Source: Spirobacillus cienkowskii (GTDB lineage: Bacteria > Bdellovibrionota_B > Oligoflexia > Silvanigrellales > Silvanigrellaceae). Taken from it: a stretch of DNA of 64,000 nucleotides. Where the stretch lies: positions 248,001-312,000 of the forward strand of contig NZ_CP146516.1 of the NCBI RefSeq assembly GCF_037081835.1, given 5' to 3'. The notes under the pieces were generated by a model. The model was given only the letters and a program-made list of their open reading frames with translations, was not told the origin of the DNA and did no database searches. Within the stretch, counting starts at the first letter, position 1; each line of letters starts with the position of its first letter. This document shows, piece by piece, positions 10,101 through 18,813 of this stretch. A program made the translations under genes and the position numbers.

Positions 10101-11319
10101 CTCTCTTAAAAGCTTTCAGCCATCTTTTAAAAATTTAAGTGGTAAAATTGTTTTTAGAGATAATAAGTTAGAACTTCAGGATTTTCATGCAGAAAAAGGT
10201 GCAGGAGATGTTAGCATAGTTGGGAGTGTTGATTTAGACTCATTAATTGATAGCGATAATAACAACTCTTCGATACTATTTAGACTTTCTGCAAGAAATA
10301 CAGATTTAAAATTGCAAATTCCAGTTTTTCAAAATGTTGATACAAATTTTAATGCTAATATATCAATTTCTGGTAATCAAAGACCTTACTTAATTAATGG
10401 TGATATTATTGTTAACAAGTTGAGAATTTTTAAAGATATAGCATGTAATGAAATTGCAAATGAATTTATTTCTCAAAGTAATCTTAGTACACCACCAGCT
10501 ACCAACTTAAAGCCTTTTGCAAACTTAAATGTAAATTTGCAAGCTTTAAGTTCATTAACTTTACAAACACAATGTGTCAGAGGTAAATTTTCAAGTAATC
10601 CAAGTATATTAATAACGGGAGATACAGATAATCCTATTTTGGTAGGTAGTTTATCCTCGGAAGTCGCTAGTCTTTTTTTATTGAAAACGCGATTTGATGT
10701 CAAAAAAGCAGATTTTAATTTTATTGAGTTGCAAAAGTATGATCCTAATGTAGATATTCAATTGGAATCAAGGGTCTCAAATTATACAGTTTTTGTTAAT
10801 TTGCTTGGCAAATTGAGTACTTCTCGACTTGGTCTAGCGATACAACCGTCAACGTTGCCAAATGGTGATAGAATCACTGATGGAGATATTATCTCTATAA
10901 TTTCAACAGGTCAAATTCCTTTACAAAGTTCTAGTGCAAATTTGCTTTCTGCATCAACAAGCATGTATTCCTTTTTTGGTGGTAGTCAAATTACACAGCT
11001 TGGATTTTTGAATAATACATTAAGTACAGTAACAGGAGGACTTGTAGATAATGTGAGTATCATTCCTACATCTCAAAATGGGCAATTGAGCTGGAGAGCA
11101 ACTGTAAGCCGTTCATTATCGGAACGTTTAAACTTAGGGGTTAGTTATCAGGGGGAGTCGGGTGATGTGGGCTCTACTTCTTCAGCTTCTGCAACGTTTC
11201 TATTGAACAATACAATAAGTCTTTTTAGTTCTTTTTCTTCCTCTAATCCATCTATATCACACCAGCAAACCACAACTGAGGTTACTGGTGGTTTGAGGTT
11301 TCGATTTGGTAGCCAGTAA
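7120..11319 (+). CDS. tamB: TamB-like translocation/assembly (AsmA-like, DUF490) protein
   Basis: Long periplasm-spanning protein anchored by one N-terminal membrane segment (residues 8-30). The rest is repetitive beta-structure rich in Asn, Ser and Lys, as expected for the lipid-conducting groove of TamB/AsmA-like proteins. The C-terminal 350 or so residues look like the DUF490 domain, with conserved features around DNPILVGSLSSEVASLFL and RITDGDIISIISTGQIP. GTG start with GAGAGGA nine bases upstream. Length 1399 aa is in the family range (about 1250-1600). Its 3' end overlaps the next gene, an Omp85 barrel, which is the classical TamB-TamA partnership for outer-membrane insertion or lipid transport. 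Confidence 0.88.
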   Translation: MFKFIKRMLIFLIVSFFSINIVIFFILNSQIIQHTIVQYLNENYLKNQKLELKLGSLNVNFFDSSLNINDVLIIDKSNNLSANEPFIEFDKISIYFDILSSYVNRIPVVNKVSLGGGGIKALYNEKNNLILPEFLLNILNKEDDTEVNIQEILSDVYKTLNFQTELVNFNINLGDENSKNYQKISINKIFINKDKNFKENNIFKINLSIGNSILVFPFHSQATSISSINLNGNVATNGDVSFKNFEILSNLFQLKSEIQGLLAKKIEDSSYILNVKQLDVNSRDVFQLLDMKASGRAILSGFAVSGKKITDEPVFNGSVSWKNFILEDFNIYSGTAQLVFKDSTIDYSNAVIHSNKSGIIKAKGKFQLFKDFYFENTADIEKFKFSELLNGLGEVSYTPIDFLINSKSLTVNGNIFSKNPKKIFDLYIKGTGAAESLFVTEFKDQNARKPLPNLSFNLNMEANALSLIFDKSNLVINDSKKNNLGNIQILNGLIDLTPVKGVGADFKLNGTNISLSSIDYFLKQNTYGLASFKGELKVTPGSSDVVFTSDAHIYEGDIVGIKFQEYKGVFGINSKMFWLKNAVATLSNFRNNKIVSVFINEVNSSFLDFKTKINLSSQQTYFDVLAYSFSSFLPPELQNLKGESNKLLLELEGILFDPSSWNLKFTTNANQFEIVNSLIKNVNISLNCSLGICTNSAVSLFDIMSKDEPASGEDSSFILFEIQKLSFEYALFRAKVNKLPLSVFSGIRENKFSGTFSSNIQLSGKWNNLFGVVSASGYNVKYQDYNLGNFSLNIFPNENKKIRVSLNSFNNQVILTYLTPLNFDGNSFLSVDMKNFNPTIFLGNQTRSENSLFSQVNAKFQLNGDSPFGSEKNKNWVKTWEGSGLIETINFQIGKIIFALNRKSELSFNGDNFNVNELNFNSEFGKIEVSKFSYRISDKKINTNIFLDYYLNKLEQVSDIFSTSEGTLRGRVKIDGTLNRLKTSGSLNLQADSLSLKSFQPSFKNLSGKIVFRDNKLELQDFHAEKGAGDVSIVGSVDLDSLIDSDNNNSSILFRLSARNTDLKLQIPVFQNVDTNFNANISISGNQRPYLINGDIIVNKLRIFKDIACNEIANEFISQSNLSTPPATNLKPFANLNVNLQALSSLTLQTQCVRGKFSSNPSILITGDTDNPILVGSLSSEVASLFLLKTRFDVKKADFNFIELQKYDPNVDIQLESRVSNYTVFVNLLGKLSTSRLGLAIQPSTLPNGDRITDGDIISIISTGQIPLQSSSANLLSASTSMYSFFGGSQITQLGFLNNTLSTVTGGLVDNVSIIPTSQNGQLSWRATVSRSLSERLNLGVSYQGESGDVGSTSSASATFLLNNTISLFSSFSSSNPSISHQQTTTEVTGGLRFRFGSQ

Positions 11320-14300
11320 TTTTTTTAAAATATTATTTATCTATTTTTTACTAAATTTTAAAATTTTTGTTTATTCTCAAGCAGAAAGATTTAAATTATT
11401 AGATCAAGCTTCAAATTTAAATCCAGTTGTAGAATTGTATCTAGTTGTAGATGGAGAAGGAACAAGTTTTTATTCAGATATGCTCCATGATCTTTCTTTA
11501 GTTCCATTGCCAGAATTAGAAGATGTGATTATTTCACTTTTGATGCAGACAAATTTATATCAAAGTGTTGAAGTTGATAGAATTATTACTGATGCCAATC
11601 AAATAATATTTGTAGCAAAAGCAGAAACCATTAAACGGGTTCATGATATCATTATTAATGGAATGTCATCAGCTGAAGCGAGTGATTATTTAAAATTTCT
11701 CTCTACTCAGAGAGGACGTCCTTTTGTAGAATATACATTAAAGAATGATACCTTATTTATCCAAAAAAATTTAGTGAAGCGTGGTTATCTAAATGCAAAG
11801 GTCGACTCTGTTCAAGTCAATGAAGTAACCAATCAATATTTGCAAGTTGTTTTTAATGTTGACAAAGGTAATCCATGCAGAATTGATCAAGTTATAATTC
11901 AGGATACATTTTCTAATGTCTTAAATTTTTTGACACTTCCAATTGAAACAGGTTCAATTTGCAATCAATCGTCTATTAATGATGCATTAGATTTACAAAA
12001 AGAAAGTTATTACGAACAAGGGTATTTAAAAGCAAATGTTCGCATAAAAGCTATTTCTTATTCTCCAAATAATGAAAGTGCAAAAATAACTCTTGAAATT
12101 GATAAAGGTCCTAAAACAATTTTTCAAATTTATGATGAAGAAACAGGTATTTTAAATCAGGATTTTGCTATTACCACCCAAGGCTACACTTATTCTGATA
12201 TTTTAATAATGTCAGACGCCGATTTGTTATCAATTATAAATAATTTTTATCAAAAACAAGGATTTGCTTTTGTAAATGTATTAGGACCAGAAAAAATTAT
12301 AGATAAAAATGGAAATACTATTTTAAAGTTTATCTTAAAAAAGGGTAACTTAGTTAAAATTGGTAAAATTAATTTTGTTGGTGATGGTTTAAATGAAGCA
12401 AAAATTTTAGAAAATTTAGGAATAAATTCTTCATTTTTTTCTTCTGGACTTCCTTTTTATCAAGAAAATTTAAATAATTATAAAGATAAGGTAAAATCTA
12501 TATTTTTGAATGAAGGTTACCTAAATGTAAATGTATATATGCCAGATTTTATACCAAGCATTGATAAAAAAGAGATGAATTTACTTTTTAGAATTGAAAA
12601 AGGGCCAAAGTATATTGTTAATAAAATTGAAATTAATGGTCTTTCTAAAAATTTTGAATTAGATCAAAAAAGCTTAGAATCTTTATTAAAACAAGGCGCG
12701 CCGTTAAGTTATACAAGTAAACAAAATTATTATGATGAAATTAAAAAACAATTATTGTTTGAAGGGTACTTGTATTCACAAATAAGATTTACACAATCAA
12801 CTGTACCAGAAAGCAGAGATAAGATTTTAGTTAATTTACAAATTAATATTGATATGGGACCATTAGTAAGAATTAGAAAAATTTACGTTGATAGTCAAAT
12901 AGTTGGAAAAGATAATACTATTATTTCAACATCATTATTAAAAGAAGGAGATGTGTTTAGCCAAGAAAAATTTGACGATGCCAGAATAAGATTGTTAAAA
13001 CATGATCTTTTTTCTTCTGTTCTCATAGAAGCTCTTGATTTTAGTTCTTTTGAAAGAAAAGAAACTCGAATCGATATTATTATTCATGCGCATGCAAAAA
13101 CAGGTTATTCATTAGCGTTATCTCCTTCATGGTCTAACTTTAAGGGCTATGTATTTGATACGGATTATGTTTTAAATAAATTAAATACTGATGGATTAAG
13201 ATTTATTTCTAATCTTAATGTTTCTCAAGAAAAACAACAGCAATCATTTGCATCATCAGATACAAGACAAATTTTAGGTGCAAAGCTAAGTTTAGGCCTG
13301 TCTGAATCATTGTTTAAGTTAGGAGCACTAACCACACCGATTGATGTGAGTTCTGTATTGAGTTATCAAGTTGCTGCCGAAACTTTGACAAACAGAGAAT
13401 ATTTAACTTTACAATTTTCGGGTGATTGGAAGCCTGCATTTTGGGGTTTGAATTGGAATTTTAGACAATCTTTTATTTATGAGCGTTCAAAATCAACAAG
13501 TTCAGAAAGTGCAGTTGTTCAAACTTTGGATAGCCCATCGGTCAGCATTTTTGAGTTATTAACAAATGCTTCTCTTGATACAAGAAATAGCCCAGCCTGG
13601 CCAACGTCTGGGTCGTATTATAGTTTGCAATTTGGTTTAGCACGATTTGGTTTAGGTTCTGAGGTGCAGTTTAATCGTTATAATTTTTCTTATGATACGT
13701 ATTTTCCAATTTATGGGAAGTTGAGTGGAGCTGTGTCTTTAGGCGGTAAATTTATTAGAGATACAGTTAATCAGTTTGGTTCCACTGTAACTCCGCCCGC
13801 TTCAAGAAGAGCAACATTAACAGAAAGCGCTCTTGTAAGAGGATTTCCGGAAACTTATGGAAGTACAGCTCCTGGTCCTTTGTTATGGATTCATTACGCC
13901 AATAATGGTGTTCCTAATTGTACCACTCAGTTAGCATCAATTGGAGCGACAAATTTAATTTATTTTAAGTCAGAAACACGTTATCGCTTCAACGAAGTAT
14001 TTGGGATGGTGTTATTTTTGGACTCTGCCTTTAATTATTTTACTAAAGGAGAGGTTGCACAAATAAACGATCAAATTAATAAACAAATTGGACTTGTTGA
14101 GCCATCAACAACGCAATGTGTGCCAGATGCAGCGGCGTTGATGGCTCCATCTGCAATTCAATTTAATGGATTTGATTTTTTTGAACAATATTGGAAGAGT
14201 GCTTATGTTTCTACAGGAATAGGCTTGAGGTTAATTTTAGGAAATTATGCAACATTGAGTTTAGATTATGGATATCCTTTAAAAGATCCCTCCCAAAATC

Positions 14301-14443
14301 AAAATAATTGTATGACTCCTGGTGACGCGCAAAATGCGACAACTCCTCCTTCATGTGTATTGCGTATTCAAAAAACGTCCTATTTGAATGGAGATATAGA
14401 GTTTAAAGGAGCCCTTCATTTAAGAATAGGCGCACAGTTTTAA
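11306..14443 (+). CDS. Omp85-family outer-membrane assembly protein (TamA/BamA-like)
   Basis: Signal peptide at residues 7-27, then about 560 residues with several POTRA-like repeats (recurring pattern of basic strand, GN or KGP, and helix ending in GYL or GYL-like turns), then a 16-strand barrel from about residue 600. The L6-loop signature appears as ALVRGFPETYGS, and the protein ends in GAQF, a barrel sorting signal. The TTG start at 11306, inside the tamB end, has GAGG seven bases before it. At 1045 aa it is much longer than E. coli TamA (3 POTRA) or BamA (5 POTRA), so extra POTRA domains are likely. The tamB neighbour favours a TamA role; whether it is BamA cannot be excluded. Confidence 0.85.
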   Translation: MVASNFFKILFIYFLLNFKIFVYSQAERFKLLDQASNLNPVVELYLVVDGEGTSFYSDMLHDLSLVPLPELEDVIISLLMQTNLYQSVEVDRIITDANQIIFVAKAETIKRVHDIIINGMSSAEASDYLKFLSTQRGRPFVEYTLKNDTLFIQKNLVKRGYLNAKVDSVQVNEVTNQYLQVVFNVDKGNPCRIDQVIIQDTFSNVLNFLTLPIETGSICNQSSINDALDLQKESYYEQGYLKANVRIKAISYSPNNESAKITLEIDKGPKTIFQIYDEETGILNQDFAITTQGYTYSDILIMSDADLLSIINNFYQKQGFAFVNVLGPEKIIDKNGNTILKFILKKGNLVKIGKINFVGDGLNEAKILENLGINSSFFSSGLPFYQENLNNYKDKVKSIFLNEGYLNVNVYMPDFIPSIDKKEMNLLFRIEKGPKYIVNKIEINGLSKNFELDQKSLESLLKQGAPLSYTSKQNYYDEIKKQLLFEGYLYSQIRFTQSTVPESRDKILVNLQINIDMGPLVRIRKIYVDSQIVGKDNTIISTSLLKEGDVFSQEKFDDARIRLLKHDLFSSVLIEALDFSSFERKETRIDIIIHAHAKTGYSLALSPSWSNFKGYVFDTDYVLNKLNTDGLRFISNLNVSQEKQQQSFASSDTRQILGAKLSLGLSESLFKLGALTTPIDVSSVLSYQVAAETLTNREYLTLQFSGDWKPAFWGLNWNFRQSFIYERSKSTSSESAVVQTLDSPSVSIFELLTNASLDTRNSPAWPTSGSYYSLQFGLARFGLGSEVQFNRYNFSYDTYFPIYGKLSGAVSLGGKFIRDTVNQFGSTVTPPASRRATLTESALVRGFPETYGSTAPGPLLWIHYANNGVPNCTTQLASIGATNLIYFKSETRYRFNEVFGMVLFLDSAFNYFTKGEVAQINDQINKQIGLVEPSTTQCVPDAAALMAPSAIQFNGFDFFEQYWKSAYVSTGIGLRLILGNYATLSLDYGYPLKDPSQNQNNCMTPGDAQNATTPPSCVLRIQKTSYLNGDIEFKGALHLRIGAQF

Positions 14444-14477
14444 AGTTCAGAATAAAACTTAGGAAAATATATTAATA

Positions 14478-15557
14478 ATGGAAAATAACAATAAATTTAT
14501 TTTGGAAACACGTTTATCTGCATTAGGAATTGAGTTTCCTTTTTTTATAGCTCCAATGGTAGGTTTGTCTCATGTGGCATTCCGTGAGCTTATTGCAAGC
14601 TATACACCTAAAAATATTTTTGCAATTAAATTTACCGAAATGCTTTCTACAAGAAGAATTCCTAACGAAAAATTAGAAACCACAAATGAGCTAAAAGTTG
14701 CTTTGGGCGAAAAATATTATATTCCGCAATTATTAGGAAATGAGGAGCGTTATTTAGCTCCAAGTATTTTAAAATTACTTGAACAAGATCCTTGGGGATT
14801 TGATATTAATATGGGTTGTACCGTTGCGCATACTCTAAAACACAATTGGGGTGTTCGGCTCATGGGTGATGAAAAGTATGCAAGTGATGTTGTAAAAATT
14901 GTAAAAAAATTTTCAACCAAGCCTGTTAGCGTGAAACTTCGCGGAGGAATATCAGAAAACGAAACTTTTGAGAGATTATTATCGTTTACTTCTTCACTCG
15001 AAAACGCGGGTGCCAATTTTATAACGATTCATGCAAGAACCAAAGAACAAAAGCATAGTGGAGACGCAAATTGGAGTTTAGTCAGTGATATTCGACGGAA
15101 ACTTTCGATTCCTGTAGTGGCAAATGGCAATATTCAAACTGCTCAGGATGCTGTCAGTGTTCTTAAAAATTATGAAGTCGACGGTGTTATGATTGCGCGA
15201 GCTGCAACCGCACGCCCATGGATTTTATGGCAAATATCAGAATTATTAGGGTATGGACAGACACCAATTGGTTATGAAGGGAAGAAAGCGCCGCAATCTC
15301 CCGAAGAAGAAGGAGCTGAATATGCACAAGCATGTTTACGTTTTATCAAAATATTAACTCAATATTTTGATGATGAAAGTTACATTTTAGAAAAATTTAG
15401 ATTTTTTGTTGCAACGGGCGCAAGATGGTTTTTATTTGGACATCATTTCTGGAAAATATCAATGAAATCTAAATCAGTGACAGAACTTTATAACAATGTA
15501 CTTGAGTTTTCTCATAACTGTAATAATACAATGACTCAGCATATTAAAATGTTTTAA
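14478..15557 (+). CDS. dus: tRNA-dihydrouridine synthase family protein
   Basis: FMN-dependent TIM-barrel enzyme that reduces uridine in the tRNA D-loop. Visible family elements: APMVGLSHVAFRELI near the N-terminus (FMN/active-site strand), DINMGC with the catalytic Cys near residue 114, VSVKLRGG, ITIHARTKEQKHSG, VVANGNI and DGVMIARAATARPW in order along the barrel. Usual Dus proteins have NMGCP; here the Pro is replaced by Thr (NMGCTV), a mild oddity. Length 359 aa is slightly long. DusA, B or C subtype is not resolvable by eye. It lies 34 bases after the Omp85 gene and may be co-transcribed. Confidence 0.9.
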   Translation: MENNNKFILETRLSALGIEFPFFIAPMVGLSHVAFRELIASYTPKNIFAIKFTEMLSTRRIPNEKLETTNELKVALGEKYYIPQLLGNEERYLAPSILKLLEQDPWGFDINMGCTVAHTLKHNWGVRLMGDEKYASDVVKIVKKFSTKPVSVKLRGGISENETFERLLSFTSSLENAGANFITIHARTKEQKHSGDANWSLVSDIRRKLSIPVVANGNIQTAQDAVSVLKNYEVDGVMIARAATARPWILWQISELLGYGQTPIGYEGKKAPQSPEEEGAEYAQACLRFIKILTQYFDDESYILEKFRFFVATGARWFLFGHHFWKISMKSKSVTELYNNVLEFSHNCNNTMTQHIKMF

Positions 15558-15655
15558 ATAAAAAATTTTCTGTCAAAAAAACGTCATTTATAGGAAATTT
15601 TAATCAATACTTCAAGTGTCTTTTAGTGAAATAATAAGAAAGCTAAGAGGTATTT

Positions 15656-16300
15656 ATGAAAAATTTTAAAAATTTCAATAAAAAAAATTTTGTAAAACTT
15701 GTGATTATCTGTTTATTTATTTTTAATACTTTGGCCTATTCTCAAACAAAATATTCGTCACCAGATCCCTTTTTAATAATTGGTGATGATAATGATATTT
15801 CATCTTCACAAGAAATTACAAACAAAATTTCTCAAATACAGAATCAAAATAAAGAATTAAGAGCAAAGGTAATATCTTTGCAGGATTTATTAATATCTAG
15901 GTTTAAAGATAGAATAGAAGTTAAAGTTGAAATAGAATCAAGACAAGAAAAAGGATTGCCGCAATTTGGATTTATTGAACTAAACGCCACAATCAATAAT
16001 GTTCCAATTATTAACTATACAAAACCAATATTTTTTGAAAAAAATATGCGATTACCAATTTTTAATGGACCTCTTCCAAATGGAAGATATGAAATTAAAA
16101 TTCAAGGTTTGGTAGGACAACAAAATAATAATTGGCCATACGTAATTCCTCAAGGAAAATGGTCGGTTGAAAAAAAAGTAATTATAGATGGTAATATGAC
16201 TATTGGTGTTCATAATATTAAGCTTATTTTAAAACCAAAAAAAGAAAATGGCATTCCTGAGTTAGAAATAGAAAGTGAAGAGTCATTGGAGAAAAAATAG
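15656..16300 (+). CDS. Exported protein, first gene of a Glt-like TPR operon
   Basis: Signal peptide (Lys-rich start, hydrophobic core at about residues 14-27, cleavage likely after AYS) followed by about 185 residues with a short helical segment (residues 45-80) and a beta-rich half containing an Ig- or carrier-like repeat (PLPNGRYEIKIQGL, then IGVHNIKLILK). AGAGGT lies five bases before the ATG. The stop shares a base with the GTG of the next gene, showing translational coupling. I do not recognise the family. Context suggests a periplasmic accessory of the downstream TPR machine. Confidence 0.7.
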   Translation: MKNFKNFNKKNFVKLVIICLFIFNTLAYSQTKYSSPDPFLIIGDDNDISSSQEITNKISQIQNQNKELRAKVISLQDLLISRFKDRIEVKVEIESRQEKGLPQFGFIELNATINNVPIINYTKPIFFEKNMRLPIFNGPLPNGRYEIKIQGLVGQQNNNWPYVIPQGKWSVEKKVIIDGNMTIGVHNIKLILKPKKENGIPELEIESEESLEKK

Positions 16301-18318
16301 TGTTTTTATTATGGATTGTTCTATTAATAATAAATGTCATTTTTCACTATAATTCTTATTCACAAATTGTAAAAAATACAGAATTAACTAGCGATATATT
16401 TGAACTAGATCAAGATATTCGTTTTAATCAATGGAAAAAATTAAGAGAAATCGATTGGAAAATTGAAAATATAAAAACTCAAATAAGAGGCTTAACATTA
16501 TTATCAAACATTCCTGATCCAGAAAGTAAAGAATATGAAAAACAAAAATTTCCATTAGGACTAAAAGGAGATCCAATTAGAGCTGAAATTAATTTATTAA
16601 AAGCTCAAGATCATTTATACTTAGGAAACCCAAACACAGCTATCAATATTATAGAAGAAGAGATAAAAAAAATAAATCCAAGAAGTCATAAAAATACAGT
16701 TTGGGCAAATAAAATATTATTTGAAGCAAATAGACAGCTAAAAATCCATGAAAAAACAACTGATATATGTTTGAAAATGCTAATTATTTCTAATAATGAT
16801 AAAGAATTATTTACCGAAAAATGGAGACTCTCCTGTTCATTAGAATTTTTTTATGAAACTCAAAAAAGAAAAATGAGTAATCAAATAAATAATTTTAAAA
16901 ATAACATAAATATTTGGAGTCAGTCACCTTTAATAAAAAGAGATTCTAAATACTATGCTTTAAGTTCTGCTTTAATTTCACTTTCTTTAATAGAAGCATA
17001 TTCAGATCCAATGTTTTCTATAAATTATCTTGAAAATTCAATAAATATTACTAAATATAATAATGAATTTTTAGGAAAGTCATATTTAATTTTAGCGTTA
17101 ATGTATTTTAAAATTAATCAAAAAGATAAGTATATATCAATATTAAGGATGCTGTCAAATGATTATCAAAAAACAAATAAAAATTTAAAAAAAGTAGAAA
17201 AAAATGATTACAATTACTTTCAAGCAAATTTGTGTTTAGCAAGGCTTTATGCTATTGATGAAAACTATGAAGAATCAAAATTTTATTATCAAAAAATTTT
17301 ATCTATTAATTCTGAAGATATAAAAATTAAATTTAAAAATAAAAAGTATGTATTTAATATTGAATATGCCCATGTTTTGTATCAATTAAATAAATATGAT
17401 GAAAGTGCTCTACAATACAAATATGCAATAAATACATTAGAAAGTAATTTAATAAAAAATAAAGATATTCATAAAAATAAAACTAACATATCAAAATTTA
17501 TTTTGGCAAATATAATTTCTAAACAATCTGAAATAAACTATGAAAATGAAGGTTATTTAATTGATCTAATAAGTCAGACGGAAGCTGATATAAGATTTAT
17601 AGATAGTATTATTAAAAATAATAATAAGACAGATGAATCAATTATTGAAAATATTTTTATGCTTGCAAGTTTATCAGAACAATACGGAATAAAAAGTGAA
17701 ACAATTAGTCGATTTTTAGATTTTAAAAAAGCGTATTTTTATTTTGATAATGAAATAATGCAATTAAAAAATGAGCTAGCTAACTCACTCAAGTCTATTG
17801 ATTATACTTATAGTGGTATAATTGAATCAAGGGCAATTTCATCATTAACGTATTTAGAACAAATAATTGACAATTTTAAAGAAATCTTATTTAGTATGGA
17901 TAGTCTCGAGTATCAACTATGGAATTCTAAAAGTCCTGGAATAGAATTTGCAAAAAAAAATAGATTTGAATTATTAAAAAGACTCTACTCTATGGATGAT
18001 GATATTAGTAACTTTAAAATTAAAACTGAAATTGAAAAAGAAACTTATAGACCAAATATCCCACATGTAATTGGAAAAACGGCAAACTCAGTGTATAATT
18101 TTGGAGCAGAACTTGCATCATTAAATTATTTGTTTTTTTTAAGTAGTTATAGAATTCCAGAAAAAAAGTACGATGAAGATATTTATTTACTTGAAAAAGG
18201 TTATTCAGAAAAAATTTATAATCATATTTATAATCAGTTAGTTGATTTAAGTATTAGAGATAGGTATCTAGAATTATCTAAGAGCTTAAAACCTGCTTCA
18301 TTAAAAATTTTTGATTGA
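16300..18318 (+). CDS. Exported TPR-rich protein, ends at an in-frame TGA
   Basis: GTG start overlapping the preceding stop, with GGAG nine bases upstream. A signal sequence occupies residues 1-22. The rest is almost all helical and contains tetratricopeptide-like repeats (for example ANLCLARLYAIDENYEESKFYYQKIL and AHVLYQLNKYDESALQYKYAI regions). The frame is stopped by TGA (18316-18318) but continues without a gap in the same frame as the next entry (to 18813), giving about 838 codons in all. A gltC-like gliding or trafficking protein is possible from gene order. The product truncated here would lack its C-terminal coiled coil. Confidence 0.65.
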   Translation: MFLLWIVLLIINVIFHYNSYSQIVKNTELTSDIFELDQDIRFNQWKKLREIDWKIENIKTQIRGLTLLSNIPDPESKEYEKQKFPLGLKGDPIRAEINLLKAQDHLYLGNPNTAINIIEEEIKKINPRSHKNTVWANKILFEANRQLKIHEKTTDICLKMLIISNNDKELFTEKWRLSCSLEFFYETQKRKMSNQINNFKNNINIWSQSPLIKRDSKYYALSSALISLSLIEAYSDPMFSINYLENSINITKYNNEFLGKSYLILALMYFKINQKDKYISILRMLSNDYQKTNKNLKKVEKNDYNYFQANLCLARLYAIDENYEESKFYYQKILSINSEDIKIKFKNKKYVFNIEYAHVLYQLNKYDESALQYKYAINTLESNLIKNKDIHKNKTNISKFILANIISKQSEINYENEGYLIDLISQTEADIRFIDSIIKNNNKTDESIIENIFMLASLSEQYGIKSETISRFLDFKKAYFYFDNEIMQLKNELANSLKSIDYTYSGIIESRAISSLTYLEQIIDNFKEILFSMDSLEYQLWNSKSPGIEFAKKNRFELLKRLYSMDDDISNFKIKTEIEKETYRPNIPHVIGKTANSVYNFGAELASLNYLFFLSSYRIPEKKYDEDIYLLEKGYSEKIYNHIYNQLVDLSIRDRYLELSKSLKPASLKIFD

Positions 18319-18360
18319 AACTCTGAAATTATTAAAAATACAATTAATGGTTTTTATAAT

Positions 18361-18813
18361 TTGCACTATAAAAATAGAATAAAACCAGTTTCAAAAAATG
18401 ATTTTGATTTTAATGAGGCAGTCAATGAATCATGGAGTGAATTAATAAATAGTTATAATCAGACTATAATGGCAGCTAAAAAAATTAAAAATAGAATGAA
18501 TCAAGAAAGAAAAGAAATTTTGGAAAGTATAAATATTATAACAAATAAAATTAATAATGAACAAAAATTAATCAAAGTTGTAAAAGATAGTATAGTTAAA
18601 GAATATAATAAAAATATTAATGACTTAATAAATCAGATAAGGCCAAGACTAGTAGAATTTTATGATTATGTAAATATAACTTTATCTGTAAATAATAAGG
18701 CAAATTATGATTTAAGAATTGTAAGAGATAATGATATTAAAAGATCATCCGAAGAAAGAGAAAAATGGCTGAACTCATTAAGGCAGTCTGTAAAAATGGA
18801 TTTAATAAGATGA
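18361..18813 (+). CDS. C-terminal coiled-coil part of the preceding TPR gene, beyond the stop
   Basis: This frame is the direct continuation of 16300-18318, and the reading frame is open between the TGA and this point. The only nearby start is a TTG without a ribosome site, so it is most simply the 3' end of the same gene. It is strongly charged and helical, with a long coiled-coil-like stretch (residues 35-95) rich in Lys, Asn, Ile and Glu. Its stop overlaps the ATG of the next gene as ATGA, showing that the operon's coupling was built around this full-length end. Confidence 0.5.
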   Translation: MHYKNRIKPVSKNDFDFNEAVNESWSELINSYNQTIMAAKKIKNRMNQERKEILESINIITNKINNEQKLIKVVKDSIVKEYNKNINDLINQIRPRLVEFYDYVNITLSVNNKANYDLRIVRDNDIKRSSEEREKWLNSLRQSVKMDLIR

